A DNA stretch of 64,000 nucleotides, from assembly GCA_036563485.1 (NCBI GenBank), contig DATCMI010000001.1, positions 1,551,501 to 1,615,500 of the forward strand. Direction: 5' to 3'. This DNA comes from Sphingomicrobium sp. GTDB lineage: Bacteria > Pseudomonadota > Alphaproteobacteria > Sphingomonadales > Sphingomonadaceae. The notes under the pieces are model-generated. The model was not told the DNA's origin and made no database searches. It saw nothing but the letters and a program-made list of their open reading frames with translations. This document shows positions 10,121-18,466 of the stretch, piece after piece; positions within the stretch are counted from its first letter, which is position 1; every line of letters begins with the position of its first letter. A program made the translations under genes and the position numbers.

Positions 10121-10160
10121 AGCTCCACAACGATCCGCAGCCGCGGTGGTGAACTTCACC
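10116..10160. terminator. Convergent hairpin carrying both stop codons
   Basis: GGTGAAG (10116-10122) pairs with CTTCACC (10154-10160). Inside it CCAC pairs with GTGG and CCGC with GCGG around an AGCC loop. The valS TGA is in one arm and the TGA of the minus-strand DUF2382 gene is in the other. There is no U-run on either side, so it may act as an mRNA 3'-end stabiliser or Rho-assisted end rather than a classical terminator. The structure is seen directly; its function is inferred. Confidence 0.5.
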
Positions 10161-11067
10161 CAGCCTTGAGGTCCTCGATCTCGACCTGCGTTCGGCGGAC
10201 CGTGTCCCGGACCGTCTCCTGCCGCTCGTGGACGGATTTGCGGACGATGATCTCCTCGCGGACGACCGCGATCTTGCTGACGACCGGTTCCTCGCGCATT
10301 TCCGTGATCTCGAACATGCGTTCCTTGAACAGACCGGTGTCATCGAGGTCTCTTTCGGACAGGCGCCGCTCGGCAGGGCGGCGCTCGATGTCGACAATTT
10401 CATCCTGAAGCGAGACCTGCGCCTCGATAGGCTCCTCGGCCGTGAAGGAGCGCACCCGGGCGCCGCCGCGAGCGACCTGCCGCTTGCCGATGCGAAGCTC
10501 TTCCTCGACGACCGGCACCCGTGCTTCCTCGATGAGCTCAGCCGGTGGCTGCGGCGGTTCGGGAGGCTGCGGCGCTTCGGGCGGCTGGGGCGGCTCAGGC
10601 GGCGGGGCGGCCGCGCGTACCGGCGCATCGTGTGACTGCGCAGTCGGTAGCGCATCTGCCCGGTTGTGGGCTTCCGCGATCGGCTGAGTGGGGGGCTCCG
10701 CGACGGCGCGCTCGTCGCGCGCGTTGCCGACGTCGGGCAGTCTCACCTCGACACCTTGGCTGCGTTGAATTGGTCCGGGGTCATCCTGAGCATCGGCAGT
10801 CTTGTCAGCCGGTCGCTCGAGCATCTCGACGATGCGCGCGGGATCTGACCCGGCCGGTAGTTGCGCGACGAGCAGGTGAGCGCCCTGACGCAGGCTGTCC
10901 CGGTACTGCTGGACATCTGCAGGTGTGAAGCCGAGGCTATCGACCGCTGCCGCCGTTTCCCGCGAAATTATGCGCGGCGACATCGCGCCGGCTTCCGAAA
11001 TAAGGCGTTCCCGAGCCTCCTCGGCCTCGGTCCGGCTGTCGTACAATATTGCGATATTCCTAGGCAT
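10156..11067 (-). CDS. YsnF/AvaK (DUF2382) stress protein with N-terminal regulatory-like domain
   Basis: This 303-residue protein begins with a compact domain (MPRNIAILYDSRTEAEEARERL onward, ~85 residues) similar to bacterial general-stress-protein N-domains. A Pro/Glu-rich linker with PPEPPQPPEAPQPP repeats follows (~165-190). A C-terminal DUF2382 domain carries VVEEELRIGKRQVARGGARVRS and KEIVVRK-like charged strands. The ATG at 11067 is preferred over a start 21 codons upstream because GAGGAG lies seven bases before it. It overlaps the upstream DUF2382 gene by eight bases and is therefore in the same operon. DUF2382 proteins are linked to stress survival, but their biochemistry is unknown. 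Confidence 0.78.
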   Translation of the reverse strand: MPRNIAILYDSRTEAEEARERLISEAGAMSPRIISRETAAAVDSLGFTPADVQQYRDSLRQGAHLLVAQLPAGSDPARIVEMLERPADKTADAQDDPGPIQRSQGVEVRLPDVGNARDERAVAEPPTQPIAEAHNRADALPTAQSHDAPVRAAAPPPEPPQPPEAPQPPEPPQPPAELIEEARVPVVEEELRIGKRQVARGGARVRSFTAEEPIEAQVSLQDEIVDIERRPAERRLSERDLDDTGLFKERMFEITEMREEPVVSKIAVVREEIIVRKSVHERQETVRDTVRRTQVEIEDLKAG

Positions 11068-11518
11068 GCTGCGACTCCTCGGCCTGCCGGGTTTCGGCAG
11101 TGGGCTCGCGCTCGACCCTCGCCTGCTCAACGCGCAGCGTCACCGGGATCTGAGCCTCGGTGGAGACCGACCGCCGGCTGACGTGGATTTCCTCCACAAG
11201 GACCAGGACCTTCTCCACCACCACCACTTCCTCGACCACGGGGACGATGGTGGTGTTGCCTTCATGACGAACGCGCGGGACTTCGGTCAGCCGGATGTTG
11301 CGGGGAACACGGTCGATCTGCAGCTCATCATGGGCGACCGCCTCGGTGACGAGCTCCTCATGTTCCTCGACGTCGACGTGCACCCGAACTCGGCCGCTTT
11401 CGACTTGGCGCTTACTGACGGACACCCGCTCCTCGACGAGCGGAATCGCCGCGATTTCCTCGACGAGCGCGCCGCCGTCCTTGCCGTCGCCAGCCCACCT
11501 GCTGTCCCTCTCGGCCAT
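11060..11518 (-). CDS. Single-domain DUF2382 stress protein
   Basis: This 152-residue protein consists almost wholly of one DUF2382 domain. It has IPLVEERVSVSKRQVESGRVRVHV, then alternating Glu/Val-rich strands, and VEEIHVSRRSVSTEAQIPVTLRVEQARVERE near the end. GAGGAG lies eight bases before the ATG. It is the first gene of a two-gene operon with the longer DUF2382 protein, and a GGAAC-type promoter lies ~40 bases upstream. It looks like a partial duplicate of its neighbour's C-terminal domain. Confidence 0.8.
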   Translation of the reverse strand: MAERDSRWAGDGKDGGALVEEIAAIPLVEERVSVSKRQVESGRVRVHVDVEEHEELVTEAVAHDELQIDRVPRNIRLTEVPRVRHEGNTTIVPVVEEVVVVEKVLVLVEEIHVSRRSVSTEAQIPVTLRVEQARVEREPTAETRQAEESQHA

Positions 11519-11553
11519 TACGCTACTCCTCGACGTATAATCAGGATTTCAAC

Positions 11554-11578
11554 AACTTATGCGCCCATCAGCCGTTCC
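11554..11578 (-). promoter_or_regulatory. EcfG-type promoter for the DUF2382 operon
   Basis: On the minus strand GGAAC (11578-11574) is followed after 16 bases by AGTT (11557-11554). The alphaproteobacterial general-stress sigma factor EcfG recognises GGAAC-N16/17-CGTT, so eight of nine bases match. The start codon lies ~36 bases further on. The GGAAC is part of the arm of a 10-bp inverted repeat shared with the opposite promoter. Confidence 0.6.
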
Positions 11579-11615
11579 GACCGTTTCGGTGATGGACCGG
11601 AATGCCGGTCGGAAC
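11574..11615. repeat. 10-bp perfect inverted repeat between divergent stress genes
   Basis: GTTCCGACCG (11574-11583) and CGGTCGGAAC (11606-11615) are exact inverse complements separated by 22 bases. Each arm contributes an outward-facing GGAAC -35 element to one of two divergent promoters. It could also form a hairpin or be bound by a second regulator. Confidence 0.8.
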
Positions 11616-11635
11616 GAGAGGCCGCGGCGACGGTT
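11611..11635 (+). promoter_or_regulatory. EcfG-type promoter for the small Gly/Leu-anchor protein
   Basis: GGAAC (11611-11615), 16 bases, then GGTT (11632-11635) matches the EcfG consensus at eight of nine positions. Transcription would start near 11642, giving a ~40-base leader with an AGGAGG ribosome site before the ATG at 11683. Confidence 0.6.
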
Positions 11636-11682
11636 GGAGAAAGCTCGCCGGCTTGAACCGGCAGGTTCACCAGGAGGATAAA

Positions 11683-11919
11683 ATGCGCACCATGGCCCTG
11701 TTCATCGCCGCAGCTTTCCTAAGCCCGTCCGCAGCCGCGATCGCCCAGACCACGGACACCGGCGAAGTCGACGTGCGAAGCGACAGCGACGACAACGGAG
11801 ACGATAATTCCAAGCTCGGGCTTCTCGGCCTGCTGGGCCTCGCCGGACTGCTCGGCCTCAAGCGCCGCGAACCTGACATCCACGTCGACGCCCGCCGCGG
11901 CAGCCGCGCCGACCGCTAG
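11683..11919 (+). CDS. Small exported protein with Gly/Leu C-terminal anchor
   Basis: This 78-residue protein has a signal peptide (TMALFIAAAFLSPSAAAIAQ), a short acidic mature region (DVRSDSDDNGDDN) and a glycine/leucine-rich hydrophobic segment (LGLLGLLGLAGLLGL) followed by KRRE. This resembles the WGxxGxxG-type sorting or anchor segment of small envelope proteins, but without Trp. The ATG at 11683 is supported by CAGGAGG seven bases upstream. A longer in-frame start at 11602 lies before that ribosome site and over the promoter, and is rejected. Function is unknown; a stress-inducible envelope peptide is inferred from the promoter. Confidence 0.72.
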   Translation: MRTMALFIAAAFLSPSAAAIAQTTDTGEVDVRSDSDDNGDDNSKLGLLGLLGLAGLLGLKRREPDIHVDARRGSRADR

Positions 11920-12926
11920 AAGCCGCCGTTCATGATTGCGCGGATCTCGCCGATGCGCGCGCGGTAAGAGTTGGCGATGCACGCTTCCGAGCCGCAGGCG
12001 TCGCGCACCCGGAGAAATCGGTTGCGCGACCGCTGCAGCATCGCCTTTTGACCCGGGCGCGCGACAGCCAGCGCGCTGTAGAACTCGGCGGCCATCTGGC
12101 GGTCAAGGCTGGCAAGACCTGAATTGCGGCAGACCGCGATCTCGCCCCGGGTCCGTGCGTAGCGGCAGTTGAAGCTCGGCCGGACAGCGGCCACCGGCGC
12201 CGGTCGCGCCTCGGCCGCCACCGGGCGGGGACTGGCCGCGGTACGCGGCGGGGCCGGCTTGCGCTGCGCGGAGGCCGTCTGGCTCTTGCGGGGCGGCGTG
12301 GGCGCTTTCGGCGGCTGGATGCGGCGCGGCGGCGCGGGCGGCGGCGCTGACCGGGTGACCGGTGGCCGCTGCGCTGCCCGCGGGATCGGTGGCGGCGCTG
12401 GCACGGTGACTGGCGGCGCGCTTTCCCCGCGCTCCGCCACAACCGGCTCCGTGACCTGAGTATTCGAGGGAGGCTGACCGCCCAGTGCGGCGAGGGGCAC
12501 GACAAGTGCGTCGGCCTTATCAAGCTCGGTCAGGCGGACGCCGCCGTTGATGGACCGAAGCTCGTACGAGAGCGTGCCCGAGACGTTCCGCCTGCCGCCA
12601 ACGATCGCGACGCCTGGCGGCAGGTCGATCGCGATGGTGCCCGTGCAGCTGGCCGAGCCGTTGCCCGGCCGTCGGGTCATGCGCGACGCGGCGCGGACTG
12701 ACGACGCTTGGGCAGCTTGCGCAAAGCCGGGATCATTGCCGCCGCGGACTGCCGCCGCTCGACGGAACAGCTCGCGCTTGACCGCCTCTAGCGCAGCGGC
12801 ATCGACGCAGTGGGGCGCCGAGGCCCGCTTGTCGCTGCGCCCGCTGGGGAAAAATACGAATGCTATCAGCAGCAGCGCGAGGACGGCAGTGATCGCCACT
12901 ATGGCCGTGGTGCTGATTGAACGCAT
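11916..12926 (-). CDS. Membrane-anchored LprI-like protein
   Basis: From the ATG at 12926 this is a 336-residue protein with one N-terminal transmembrane helix (STTAIVAITAVLALLLIAFVFF). A periplasmic domain with a Cys pair follows, then a Pro/Ala/Arg-rich linker (~160-250). The C-terminal domain has Cys spacing and motifs like the lysozyme-inhibitor LprI N-terminal domain (SFNCRYARTRGEIAVCRNSGLASLDRQM, RVRDACGSEACIANSYRARI). It may protect the envelope against lysozyme, but the family is broad. The start is uncertain, as no good ribosome site precedes 12926; a GTG 17 codons upstream is possible. Its stop interlocks with the convergent small gene (CTAG at 11916-11919). Confidence 0.68.
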   Translation of the reverse strand: MRSISTTAIVAITAVLALLLIAFVFFPSGRSDKRASAPHCVDAAALEAVKRELFRRAAAVRGGNDPGFAQAAQASSVRAASRMTRRPGNGSASCTGTIAIDLPPGVAIVGGRRNVSGTLSYELRSINGGVRLTELDKADALVVPLAALGGQPPSNTQVTEPVVAERGESAPPVTVPAPPPIPRAAQRPPVTRSAPPPAPPRRIQPPKAPTPPRKSQTASAQRKPAPPRTAASPRPVAAEARPAPVAAVRPSFNCRYARTRGEIAVCRNSGLASLDRQMAAEFYSALAVARPGQKAMLQRSRNRFLRVRDACGSEACIANSYRARIGEIRAIMNGGF

Positions 12927-13106
12927 GGACTTGGTAACGCCCGGTTCGCGCGTCTGCTCCTTCAGCTGCGGGAGCACTTCAGCGCAATAAAAGCGCACCC
13001 AGGGGAGCGCCCTTGCTGACACGCAGCTACTCCTCACGGAGTGGGCTGCTCCTCGACGATCTTGCCGCGATCGGACGCAAGCGGCTCGCACAGGGGTTGA
13101 TCTCAA

Positions 13107-13265
13107 CAGCCGTCGTCTGTAGAGGCGCCTTCACCGACGGGGATTCGTCACCGTCACCAACATTCAGCTGAGGTCGTCCGTTAGCCCGAACCCGGGCCAA
13201 ACGGGTGCGGCCTCTTTGTTTTCGGGCTGGCAACAGCCCGGCGGCTCTTTCGCATCGGTAGGGAC
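13107..13265 (+). promoter_or_regulatory. Leader region of the S10 ribosomal operon
   Basis: This gene-free stretch holds two hairpins just before rpsJ. ACCCG (13190-13194) pairs with CGGGT (13202-13206), and CGGGCTG (13223-13229) pairs with CAGCCCG (13234-13240) around a GCAA tetraloop. The second is seven perfect pairs with a GNRA loop and ends 25 bases before the ATG. A weak -35/-10 pair (TTGATC 13097-13102, TAGAGG 13120-13125) lies upstream. E. coli S10 mRNA has an L4-binding leader here, but these hairpins do not obviously copy it. Confidence 0.5.
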
Positions 13266-13577
13266 ATGGAAACGCAGAATATCCGTATTCGCCTGAAGGC
13301 TTTCGATCATCGAGTGCTCGACCAGGCGACCGGCGATATCGCCGACACGGCGCGCCGCACGGGTGCTCTTATTCGCGGTCCCATTCCCCTTCCGACGCGT
13401 ATCGAGAAGTTCACCGTCAACCGTTCGCCGCACGTCGATAAGAAGTCGCGCGAGCAGTTCGAGGTGAGGACCTACAAGCGGCTGCTCGACATCGTGCAGC
13501 CGACGCCGCAGACGGTTGACGCGCTGATGAAGCTCGACCTCGCCGCCGGCGTCGATGTGGAGATCAAGCTGGCCTAA
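13266..13577 (+). CDS. rpsJ: 30S ribosomal protein S10
   Basis: This 103-residue S10 is a small-subunit head protein that also acts in antitermination as NusE. It starts [19 protein letters not shown] and contains [29 protein letters not shown], both diagnostic. It is the first gene of the operon in this window; no tuf, fusA or rpsG precedes it. A 176-base structured gap separates it from rplC. Confidence 0.98.
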   Translation: METQNIRIRLKAFDHRVLDQATGDIADTARRTGALIRGPIPLPTRIEKFTVNRSPHVDKKSREQFEVRTYKRLLDIVQPTPQTVDALMKLDLAAGVDVEIKLA

Positions 13578-13585
13578 CCAGCCAG

Positions 13586-13733
13586 GCGCGGCCGAACGGC
13601 CCGCGCGAGATAGGGTGATACCGCCGGAGGTTCTCTCCGGGCTGCGTCCCCGCCGCTCCCTTCAAGGGAGCAAGAGCCCAGGCGGGGCACGCAAGACAAT
13701 TTGGGCTGCAAGCACCCGAAATCGGTCGGGTGC
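13586..13733 (+). ncRNA. Structured RNA between rpsJ and rplC
   Basis: Four stems fill the 176-base gap. GCGCG-GCC (13586-13593) pairs with GGC-c-CGCGC (13598-13606), right after the rpsJ stop. CCGGAG (13624-13629) pairs with CTCCGG (13635-13640). GCGTCCCCGCC (13644-13654) pairs with GGCGGGG-c-ACGC (13681-13692) and encloses the perfect hairpin GCTCCCTT/AAGGGAGC (13655-13671). GCACCCGA (13712-13719) pairs with TCGGGTGC (13726-13733), just before the GAGGAG ribosome site of rplC. There is no U-run, so it is not a simple terminator. A protein-binding attenuator or mRNA processing site is the likely role; this is inference from pairing alone. Confidence 0.55.
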
Positions 13734-13753
13734 CTCTGTGGAGGAGCTAGATC

Positions 13754-14635
13754 ATGCGCACTGGCGTGATCGCGAAGAAGGTCGGGATGACCCGCCTGTT
13801 CCAGGCGGACGGACGGCATGTGCCGGTCACCGTCCTGCAGCTGGACGGCGTGCAGGTCGTCGGCCGTCGTGAAATGGATCGGGACGGCTACACCGCCGTC
13901 CAGCTCGGCGCGGGCAAGGCCAAGGCGAAGAATGTCGCCAAGCCGCAGCGCGCCGCTTTCGGGAAGGCCGAAGTCGAGCCGAAGATGAAGGTCGTCGAGT
14001 TCCGCGTCGCTGAAGACGCGCTGCTTGACGTCGGCGCCGAAATCAGCGCCGACCACTTCGTCGCCGGCCAGATGGTCGACGTCGCCGGCGTGACGCAGGG
14101 CAAGGGCTTTGCCGGCGCCATGAAGCGCTGGAACTTCGGCGGTCTTCGCGCCACTCACGGTGTGTCCGTGTCGCACCGTTCGCACGGTTCGACCGGTAAC
14201 CGCCAGGACCCGGGCCGCGTCTTCAAGAACAAGAAGATGGCCGGTCACATGGGCGCGCGTAACCGCACGCAGCAGAACCTCGAGATCGTCCGCACGGACC
14301 CGATCCGCGGCCTGCTGTTCGTCAAGGGTTCGGTCCCGGGCCACAAGGGCAGCTGGCTGACCGTCAGCGACGCGATCAAGCTTCCGCGCAACGAAACGGC
14401 GCCGTACCCGGCAGGCATTCTCGACAAGAAGGCGCTGGACGAAACCGAAGTTCCGGCTCCGGGCCTGGTCGACGACGCCGCCGTCCACGAGATCCCGGCG
14501 CTTCCGGGCGACGATGAAGTCGCCGCGATTGCTGCCGAGCAGGATGCCGGCGCTTCCGCCGACACCAACGAGACCACTGACGCTCCGGCCGGCGAAGCAA
14601 CGCCTGAGTCCGGCGACGAGAGCAAGGAAGGCTAA
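13754..14635 (+). CDS. rplC: 50S ribosomal protein L3 with long acidic C-terminal tail
   Basis: L3 is an early assembly protein of the large subunit that reaches the peptidyl transferase centre. The core is clear ([54 protein letters not shown], where Gln is the usual methylation site). The protein is 293 residues, compared with ~210 in E. coli. The last ~70 residues are an acidic Ala/Glu/Asp/Thr tail. GAGGAG precedes the ATG by seven bases. Confidence 0.97.
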   Translation: MRTGVIAKKVGMTRLFQADGRHVPVTVLQLDGVQVVGRREMDRDGYTAVQLGAGKAKAKNVAKPQRAAFGKAEVEPKMKVVEFRVAEDALLDVGAEISADHFVAGQMVDVAGVTQGKGFAGAMKRWNFGGLRATHGVSVSHRSHGSTGNRQDPGRVFKNKKMAGHMGARNRTQQNLEIVRTDPIRGLLFVKGSVPGHKGSWLTVSDAIKLPRNETAPYPAGILDKKALDETEVPAPGLVDDAAVHEIPALPGDDEVAAIAAEQDAGASADTNETTDAPAGEATPESGDESKEG

Positions 14636-14638
14636 GCG

Positions 14639-15280
14639 ATGAAGGTCAAGGTACAGACCCTCGACGCCAAGGCTGGCGGCGACATCGAGCTCAACGACGA
14701 GATTTTCGCCGTCGAGCCGCGCGCCGACATCCTTCACCGCGTCGTCACCTGGCAGCTGATCAACCGCCGCGCTCCGGCCCGTGCCGCGCGCGAGCGCAGC
14801 GACGTCGCCCGCACCGGCAAGAAGTTCGGTCGCCAGAAGGGCGGCGGTACGGCCCGTCACGGCGATCGCCGCGCCCCGATCTTCATCGGCGGCGGCAAGG
14901 CACACGGCCCGCGGGCCCGCATCTTTGCTTCGAGCCTGAACAAGAAGGTTCGCGCGCTCGGCCTGAAGATGGCGCTGTCGTCGAAGGCTCAGGAAGGCAA
15001 GCTCGTCGTTCTCGACAACCTCGACGTTGCCGAGGGCAAGACCAAGGTGCTCAAGGAGCAGCTCGGCAAGCTCGGCTTCGGCAAGAATGCGCTGGTGATC
15101 GACGGCGACGCGCTCAACGTCGGCTTCGCCCGCGCCTCGTCGAACCTCGAGAGCATCAATCTTCTGCCGGCGGTCGGCGCGAATGTTTACGACATCATGC
15201 GCCACGACACGCTGGTCCTGACCCGCGCCGCGGTCGAGAAGCTGGAGGGGCGCTTCGCCCTCCCGGGAGGGGCTGAATAA
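14639..15280 (+). CDS. rplD: 50S ribosomal protein L4
   Basis: This 213-residue L4 lines the nascent-peptide exit tunnel and, in E. coli, represses its own operon. The extended loop with [32 protein letters not shown] (~residues 59-90) is diagnostic. It starts three bases after the rplC stop and its own stop overlaps the rplW ATG by one base. Confidence 0.98.
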   Translation: MKVKVQTLDAKAGGDIELNDEIFAVEPRADILHRVVTWQLINRRAPARAARERSDVARTGKKFGRQKGGGTARHGDRRAPIFIGGGKAHGPRARIFASSLNKKVRALGLKMALSSKAQEGKLVVLDNLDVAEGKTKVLKEQLGKLGFGKNALVIDGDALNVGFARASSNLESINLLPAVGANVYDIMRHDTLVLTRAAVEKLEGRFALPGGAE

Positions 15281-15600
15281 TGGCTAAGAAGCCGCAGGGC
15301 GTAACCGACGCGCGTCACTTCGACGTCGTCCTCGCGCCGCACATCACCGAAAAGTCGACCATGGTGTCGGAGCACAACGCGGTTGTGTTCAAGGTCGCGT
15401 CGAAGGCGAGCAAGCCGGAGATCAAGGCGGCCGTCGAGGCACTGTTCAACGTCAAGGTGACGAACGTGAACACGATCGTCTCCAAGGGTAAGACCAAGCG
15501 CTGGAAGGGCCAGCCCTACCAGCGTTCGGACATGAAGAAGGCGATCGTCACCTTGGCCGAGGGCCAGTCGATCGACATCACCGAAGGGGTCCGCGGCTAA
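15280..15600 (+). CDS. rplW: 50S ribosomal protein L23
   Basis: This 106-residue L23 sits at the tunnel exit and docks SRP and trigger factor. Motifs are [19 protein letters not shown] and [22 protein letters not shown]. It overlaps both neighbours by one base (TAATG). Confidence 0.97.
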   Translation: MAKKPQGVTDARHFDVVLAPHITEKSTMVSEHNAVVFKVASKASKPEIKAAVEALFNVKVTNVNTIVSKGKTKRWKGQPYQRSDMKKAIVTLAEGQSIDITEGVRG

Positions 15601-16436
15601 TGGCTCTCAAGCAATATAAGCCCACGTCGCCCGCGCGCCGTGGCCTCATCCTCGTCGACAAGTCGGCGCTGTGGAAGGGCAAGCCCGTCAAGGCGCTGAC
15701 CGAAGGCAAGCGCAAGAGTGGCGGCCGCAACAACAAGGGCCATGTGACCAGCCGCGGCATCGCCGGCGGTCACAAGCAGAAGTATCGCTACATCGACTTC
15801 AAGCGCCGCACCTGGGATGTGCCCGCGACCGTCGAGCGGCTCGAGTATGACCCGAACCGGTCGGCGTTCATCGCGCTCGTGACTTACGAGGGCGGTGCGC
15901 AGTCCTACATCATCGCGCCGCAGCGGCTTGCGCCGGGCGACCAGGTGATCGCCGGCAAGAAGGTCGACGTGAAGCCGGGCAATGCGATGGAAATCGGCCA
16001 GATGCCGATCGGCACCATCGTCCACAATGTGGAGATGAAGCCGGGCAAGGGCGGCCAGATCGCCCGCGCGGCAGGCACTTATGTGCAGGTCGTCGGCCGC
16101 GACCGCGGAATGGTCATCGTCAGGCTGAATTCAGGCGAGCAGCGCTATGTGCGCTCCGACTGCATGGCCACCGTCGGCGCAGTGTCGAACCCCGACAATG
16201 CCAACCAGACGCTGGCGAAGGCCGGACGCACCCGCTGGCTCGGCAAGCGCCCGCTGACCCGCGGCGTCGCCAAGAACCCGGTCGACCACCCGCACGGCGG
16301 TGGTGAAGGCCGGACCTCGGGCGGCCGTCACCCGGTCACCCCGTGGGGCAAGCCGACCAAGGGTGCGCGCACCCGTCACAACAAGGCAACGGACAAGTTC
16401 ATCATCCGTAGCCGTCACGCGAAGAAGAAGGGTTAA
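15600..16436 (+). CDS. rplB: 50S ribosomal protein L2
   Basis: This 278-residue L2 is needed for subunit joining and peptidyl transfer. It has [30 protein letters not shown] near the N terminus. The functional C-terminal loop is [28 protein letters not shown] with the conserved His. Length matches the family. Confidence 0.98.
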   Translation: MALKQYKPTSPARRGLILVDKSALWKGKPVKALTEGKRKSGGRNNKGHVTSRGIAGGHKQKYRYIDFKRRTWDVPATVERLEYDPNRSAFIALVTYEGGAQSYIIAPQRLAPGDQVIAGKKVDVKPGNAMEIGQMPIGTIVHNVEMKPGKGGQIARAAGTYVQVVGRDRGMVIVRLNSGEQRYVRSDCMATVGAVSNPDNANQTLAKAGRTRWLGKRPLTRGVAKNPVDHPHGGGEGRTSGGRHPVTPWGKPTKGARTRHNKATDKFIIRSRHAKKKG

Positions 16437-16439
16437 TCC

Positions 16440-16715
16440 ATGGCCCGTTCCGTCTGGAAAGGTCCGTTCGTCGAGCTTTCGCTTCTGAAGAAAGCGGAAG
16501 CTGCACAGGACAAGGGTGGCCGCGCGCCGATCAAGACCTGGTCGCGCCGTTCGACGATCCTGCCGCAGTTCGTCGGCCTCACCTTCAATGTCTACAACGG
16601 CCGCAAGTTCGTGCCGGTGTCGGTCAACGAGGAAATGGTCGGCATGAAGCTCGGCGAGTTCGCGCCGACCCGCTTCTTCCCCGGCCACGCCGCTGACAAG
16701 AAGGGCAAGCGCTAA
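16440..16715 (+). CDS. rpsS: 30S ribosomal protein S19
   Basis: This 91-residue S19 forms a head complex with S13. It starts [15 protein letters not shown] and contains [28 protein letters not shown] and KLGEFAPTR. Its stop overlaps the rplV ATG by one base. Confidence 0.98.
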   Translation: MARSVWKGPFVELSLLKKAEAAQDKGGRAPIKTWSRRSTILPQFVGLTFNVYNGRKFVPVSVNEEMVGMKLGEFAPTRFFPGHAADKKGKR

Positions 16716-17092
16716 TGGGCAAGGCAGCAGCTCCCCGCAAGGTCGGCGACAAGGAAGCGCTCGCCGTCGGCACCACGATCCGTGGTTCGGCGCGCAAGCT
16801 CAACCTCGTTGCCCAGATGATCCGCGGCAAGAAGGTCGAGCAGGCCCTCAACATCCTCCAGTTCTCGCCCAAGGGAATGGCCGAGGACGTCCGCAAGGTG
16901 CTCGCTTCGGCGGTCGCCAATGCGGAGAACAACCACAACCTCGACGTCGACGCTCTGGTCGTTGCGGAGGCGAGTGTCGGCAAGTCGATCTCGATGAAGC
17001 GGTTCGCGACCCGTGCGCGCGGCCGTTCGAGCCGGATCGTCAAGCCGTTCAGCCGCCTCCGGGTCGTCGTTCGCGAGCAGGAAGAAGCCTAA
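16715..17092 (+). CDS. rplV: 50S ribosomal protein L22
   Basis: This 125-residue L22 spans the large subunit and forms part of the exit tunnel. Its motifs are [26 protein letters not shown], the [14 protein letters not shown] loop and [20 protein letters not shown]. It overlaps rpsC by one base. Confidence 0.97.
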   Translation: MGKAAAPRKVGDKEALAVGTTIRGSARKLNLVAQMIRGKKVEQALNILQFSPKGMAEDVRKVLASAVANAENNHNLDVDALVVAEASVGKSISMKRFATRARGRSSRIVKPFSRLRVVVREQEEA

Positions 17093-17805
17093 TGGGTCAG
17101 AAAACCTCCCCCGTCGGTCTGCGCCTGCAGATCAACCGCACCTGGGACAGCCGCTGGTTCGCGGAAGGCCAGGATTACGGCCGCCTGCTGCTCGAAGACC
17201 TCAAGATCCGCCGCTACATCATCGAGAAGCTGCCGCAGGCCGCGATCTCGAAGGTGGTGATCGAGCGTCCGGCCAAGATCTGCCGCATCTCCATCTATGC
17301 CGCGCGCCCGGGCGTGATCATCGGCAAGAAGGGTGCGGACATTGAGAAGCTGAAGCAGCAGCTTTCGAAGATGACGGGCTCGGAAGTCAGCCTGAACATC
17401 GTCGAGATCCGCAAGCCTGAAGTCGACGCCAAGCTCGTCGCCCAGGGCGTGGCCGACCAGCTCGAGCGCCGTATCGCCTTCCGCCGCGCCATGAAGCGCG
17501 CGGTTCAGTCGGCCCTCCGCCTTGGCGCGGAAGGCATTCGCATCACCTGCTCGGGCCGTCTCGGCGGCGCCGAGATCGCGCGCACCGAATGGTATCGCGA
17601 GGGCCGCGTTCCGCTGCACACGCTGCGCGGCAACGTCGACTATGCGGAAGCGCAGGCCCACACCGCTTATGGCGTGTGCGGCGTCAAGGTTTGGGTCTTC
17701 AAGGGTGAAATCCTTGGTCATGACCCGCTCGCTCAGGACCGGCTGATGATGGAGGCTCAGACCTCCGGCGTCCGTCCGGCGCGCGAAGAGCGCGGCAACC
17801 GGTAA
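17092..17805 (+). CDS. rpsC: 30S ribosomal protein S3
   Basis: This 237-residue S3 has an N-terminal KH domain with [18 protein letters not shown] (~residues 78-95). Its C-terminal domain carries RMEGARIART-like motifs ([26 protein letters not shown]). It forms part of the mRNA entry channel. Seventeen bases separate it from rplP. Confidence 0.98.
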   Translation: MGQKTSPVGLRLQINRTWDSRWFAEGQDYGRLLLEDLKIRRYIIEKLPQAAISKVVIERPAKICRISIYAARPGVIIGKKGADIEKLKQQLSKMTGSEVSLNIVEIRKPEVDAKLVAQGVADQLERRIAFRRAMKRAVQSALRLGAEGIRITCSGRLGGAEIARTEWYREGRVPLHTLRGNVDYAEAQAHTAYGVCGVKVWVFKGEILGHDPLAQDRLMMEAQTSGVRPAREERGNR

Positions 17806-17822
17806 GCCGAAGGTAAAAACAG

Positions 17823-18257
17823 ATGCTGCAACCCAAGCGCACCAAGTTCCGCAAGGCCTTCAAGGGCCGCATCCATGGCAATGCCAAGGGCGGGACCGAG
17901 CTCAATTTCGGCGCCTTCGGCCTCAAGGCCATGGAGCCGGAGCGGATCACCGCCCGCCAGATCGAAGCGGCCCGCCGCGCGATCACGCGTCACATCAAGC
18001 GTAGCGGCCGTCTCTGGATCCGCATTTTCCCGGACGTTCCGGTCAGCTCGAAGCCGGCCGAAGTCCGCATGGGCTCCGGTAAGGGCAGCCCGGAATTCTG
18101 GGTCGCCCGCGTCAAGCCGGGCCGGATCCTGTTCGAGCTCGACGGCGTCCCTGGCTACCTCGCCAAGACCGCTTTCGAGCGTGCGGCCGAGAAGCTGCCG
18201 ATCAAGACCAAGGTCGTTGCCCGCCTGGGCGAGACCCTGGCCGGAGAGGAAAAGTAA
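17823..18257 (+). CDS. rplP: 50S ribosomal protein L16
   Basis: This 144-residue L16 supports A-site tRNA positioning. It starts [19 protein letters not shown] and contains [38 protein letters not shown], including the Arg that is hydroxylated in many proteobacteria. Confidence 0.98.
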   Translation: MLQPKRTKFRKAFKGRIHGNAKGGTELNFGAFGLKAMEPERITARQIEAARRAITRHIKRSGRLWIRIFPDVPVSSKPAEVRMGSGKGSPEFWVARVKPGRILFELDGVPGYLAKTAFERAAEKLPIKTKVVARLGETLAGEEK

Positions 18258-18258
18258 G

Positions 18259-18462
18259 ATGCCTGCGATCGACGATCTCAAGCAGAAGACCGACGACCAG
18301 CTGCAGCAGCAGCTGATCGAACTGAAGCGCGAGCAGTTCAACCTGCGCTTCCAGTCGGCGACCAACCAGCTCGAGAAGCCGAGCCGCGTGCGCGACGTTC
18401 GCCGCACCATCGCTCGCATCAAGACGCTGCAGACCCAGCGCTCCAAGGCGCAAGGAGAATAA
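18259..18462 (+). CDS. rpmC: 50S ribosomal protein L29
   Basis: This short gene of 67 codons starts at the ATG at 18259, one base after the rplP stop. Residues [21 protein letters not shown] and [19 protein letters not shown] are the L29 helices. L29 sits at the exit tunnel next to L23. It ends four bases before the rpsQ ATG. Confidence 0.96.
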   Translation: MPAIDDLKQKTDDQLQQQLIELKREQFNLRFQSATNQLEKPSRVRDVRRTIARIKTLQTQRSKAQGE

Positions 18463-18466
18463 CGAG

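Noticed and set aside
10166-11656. Several plus-strand frames opposite the DUF2382 genes
   Set aside because: They are Gly/Ala/Arg low-complexity shadows, while the minus-strand products show domain motifs and ribosome sites.
13574-15205. 543-codon open frame antisense to rplC and rplD
   Set aside because: It covers highly conserved ribosomal genes and its composition is a typical GC shadow.
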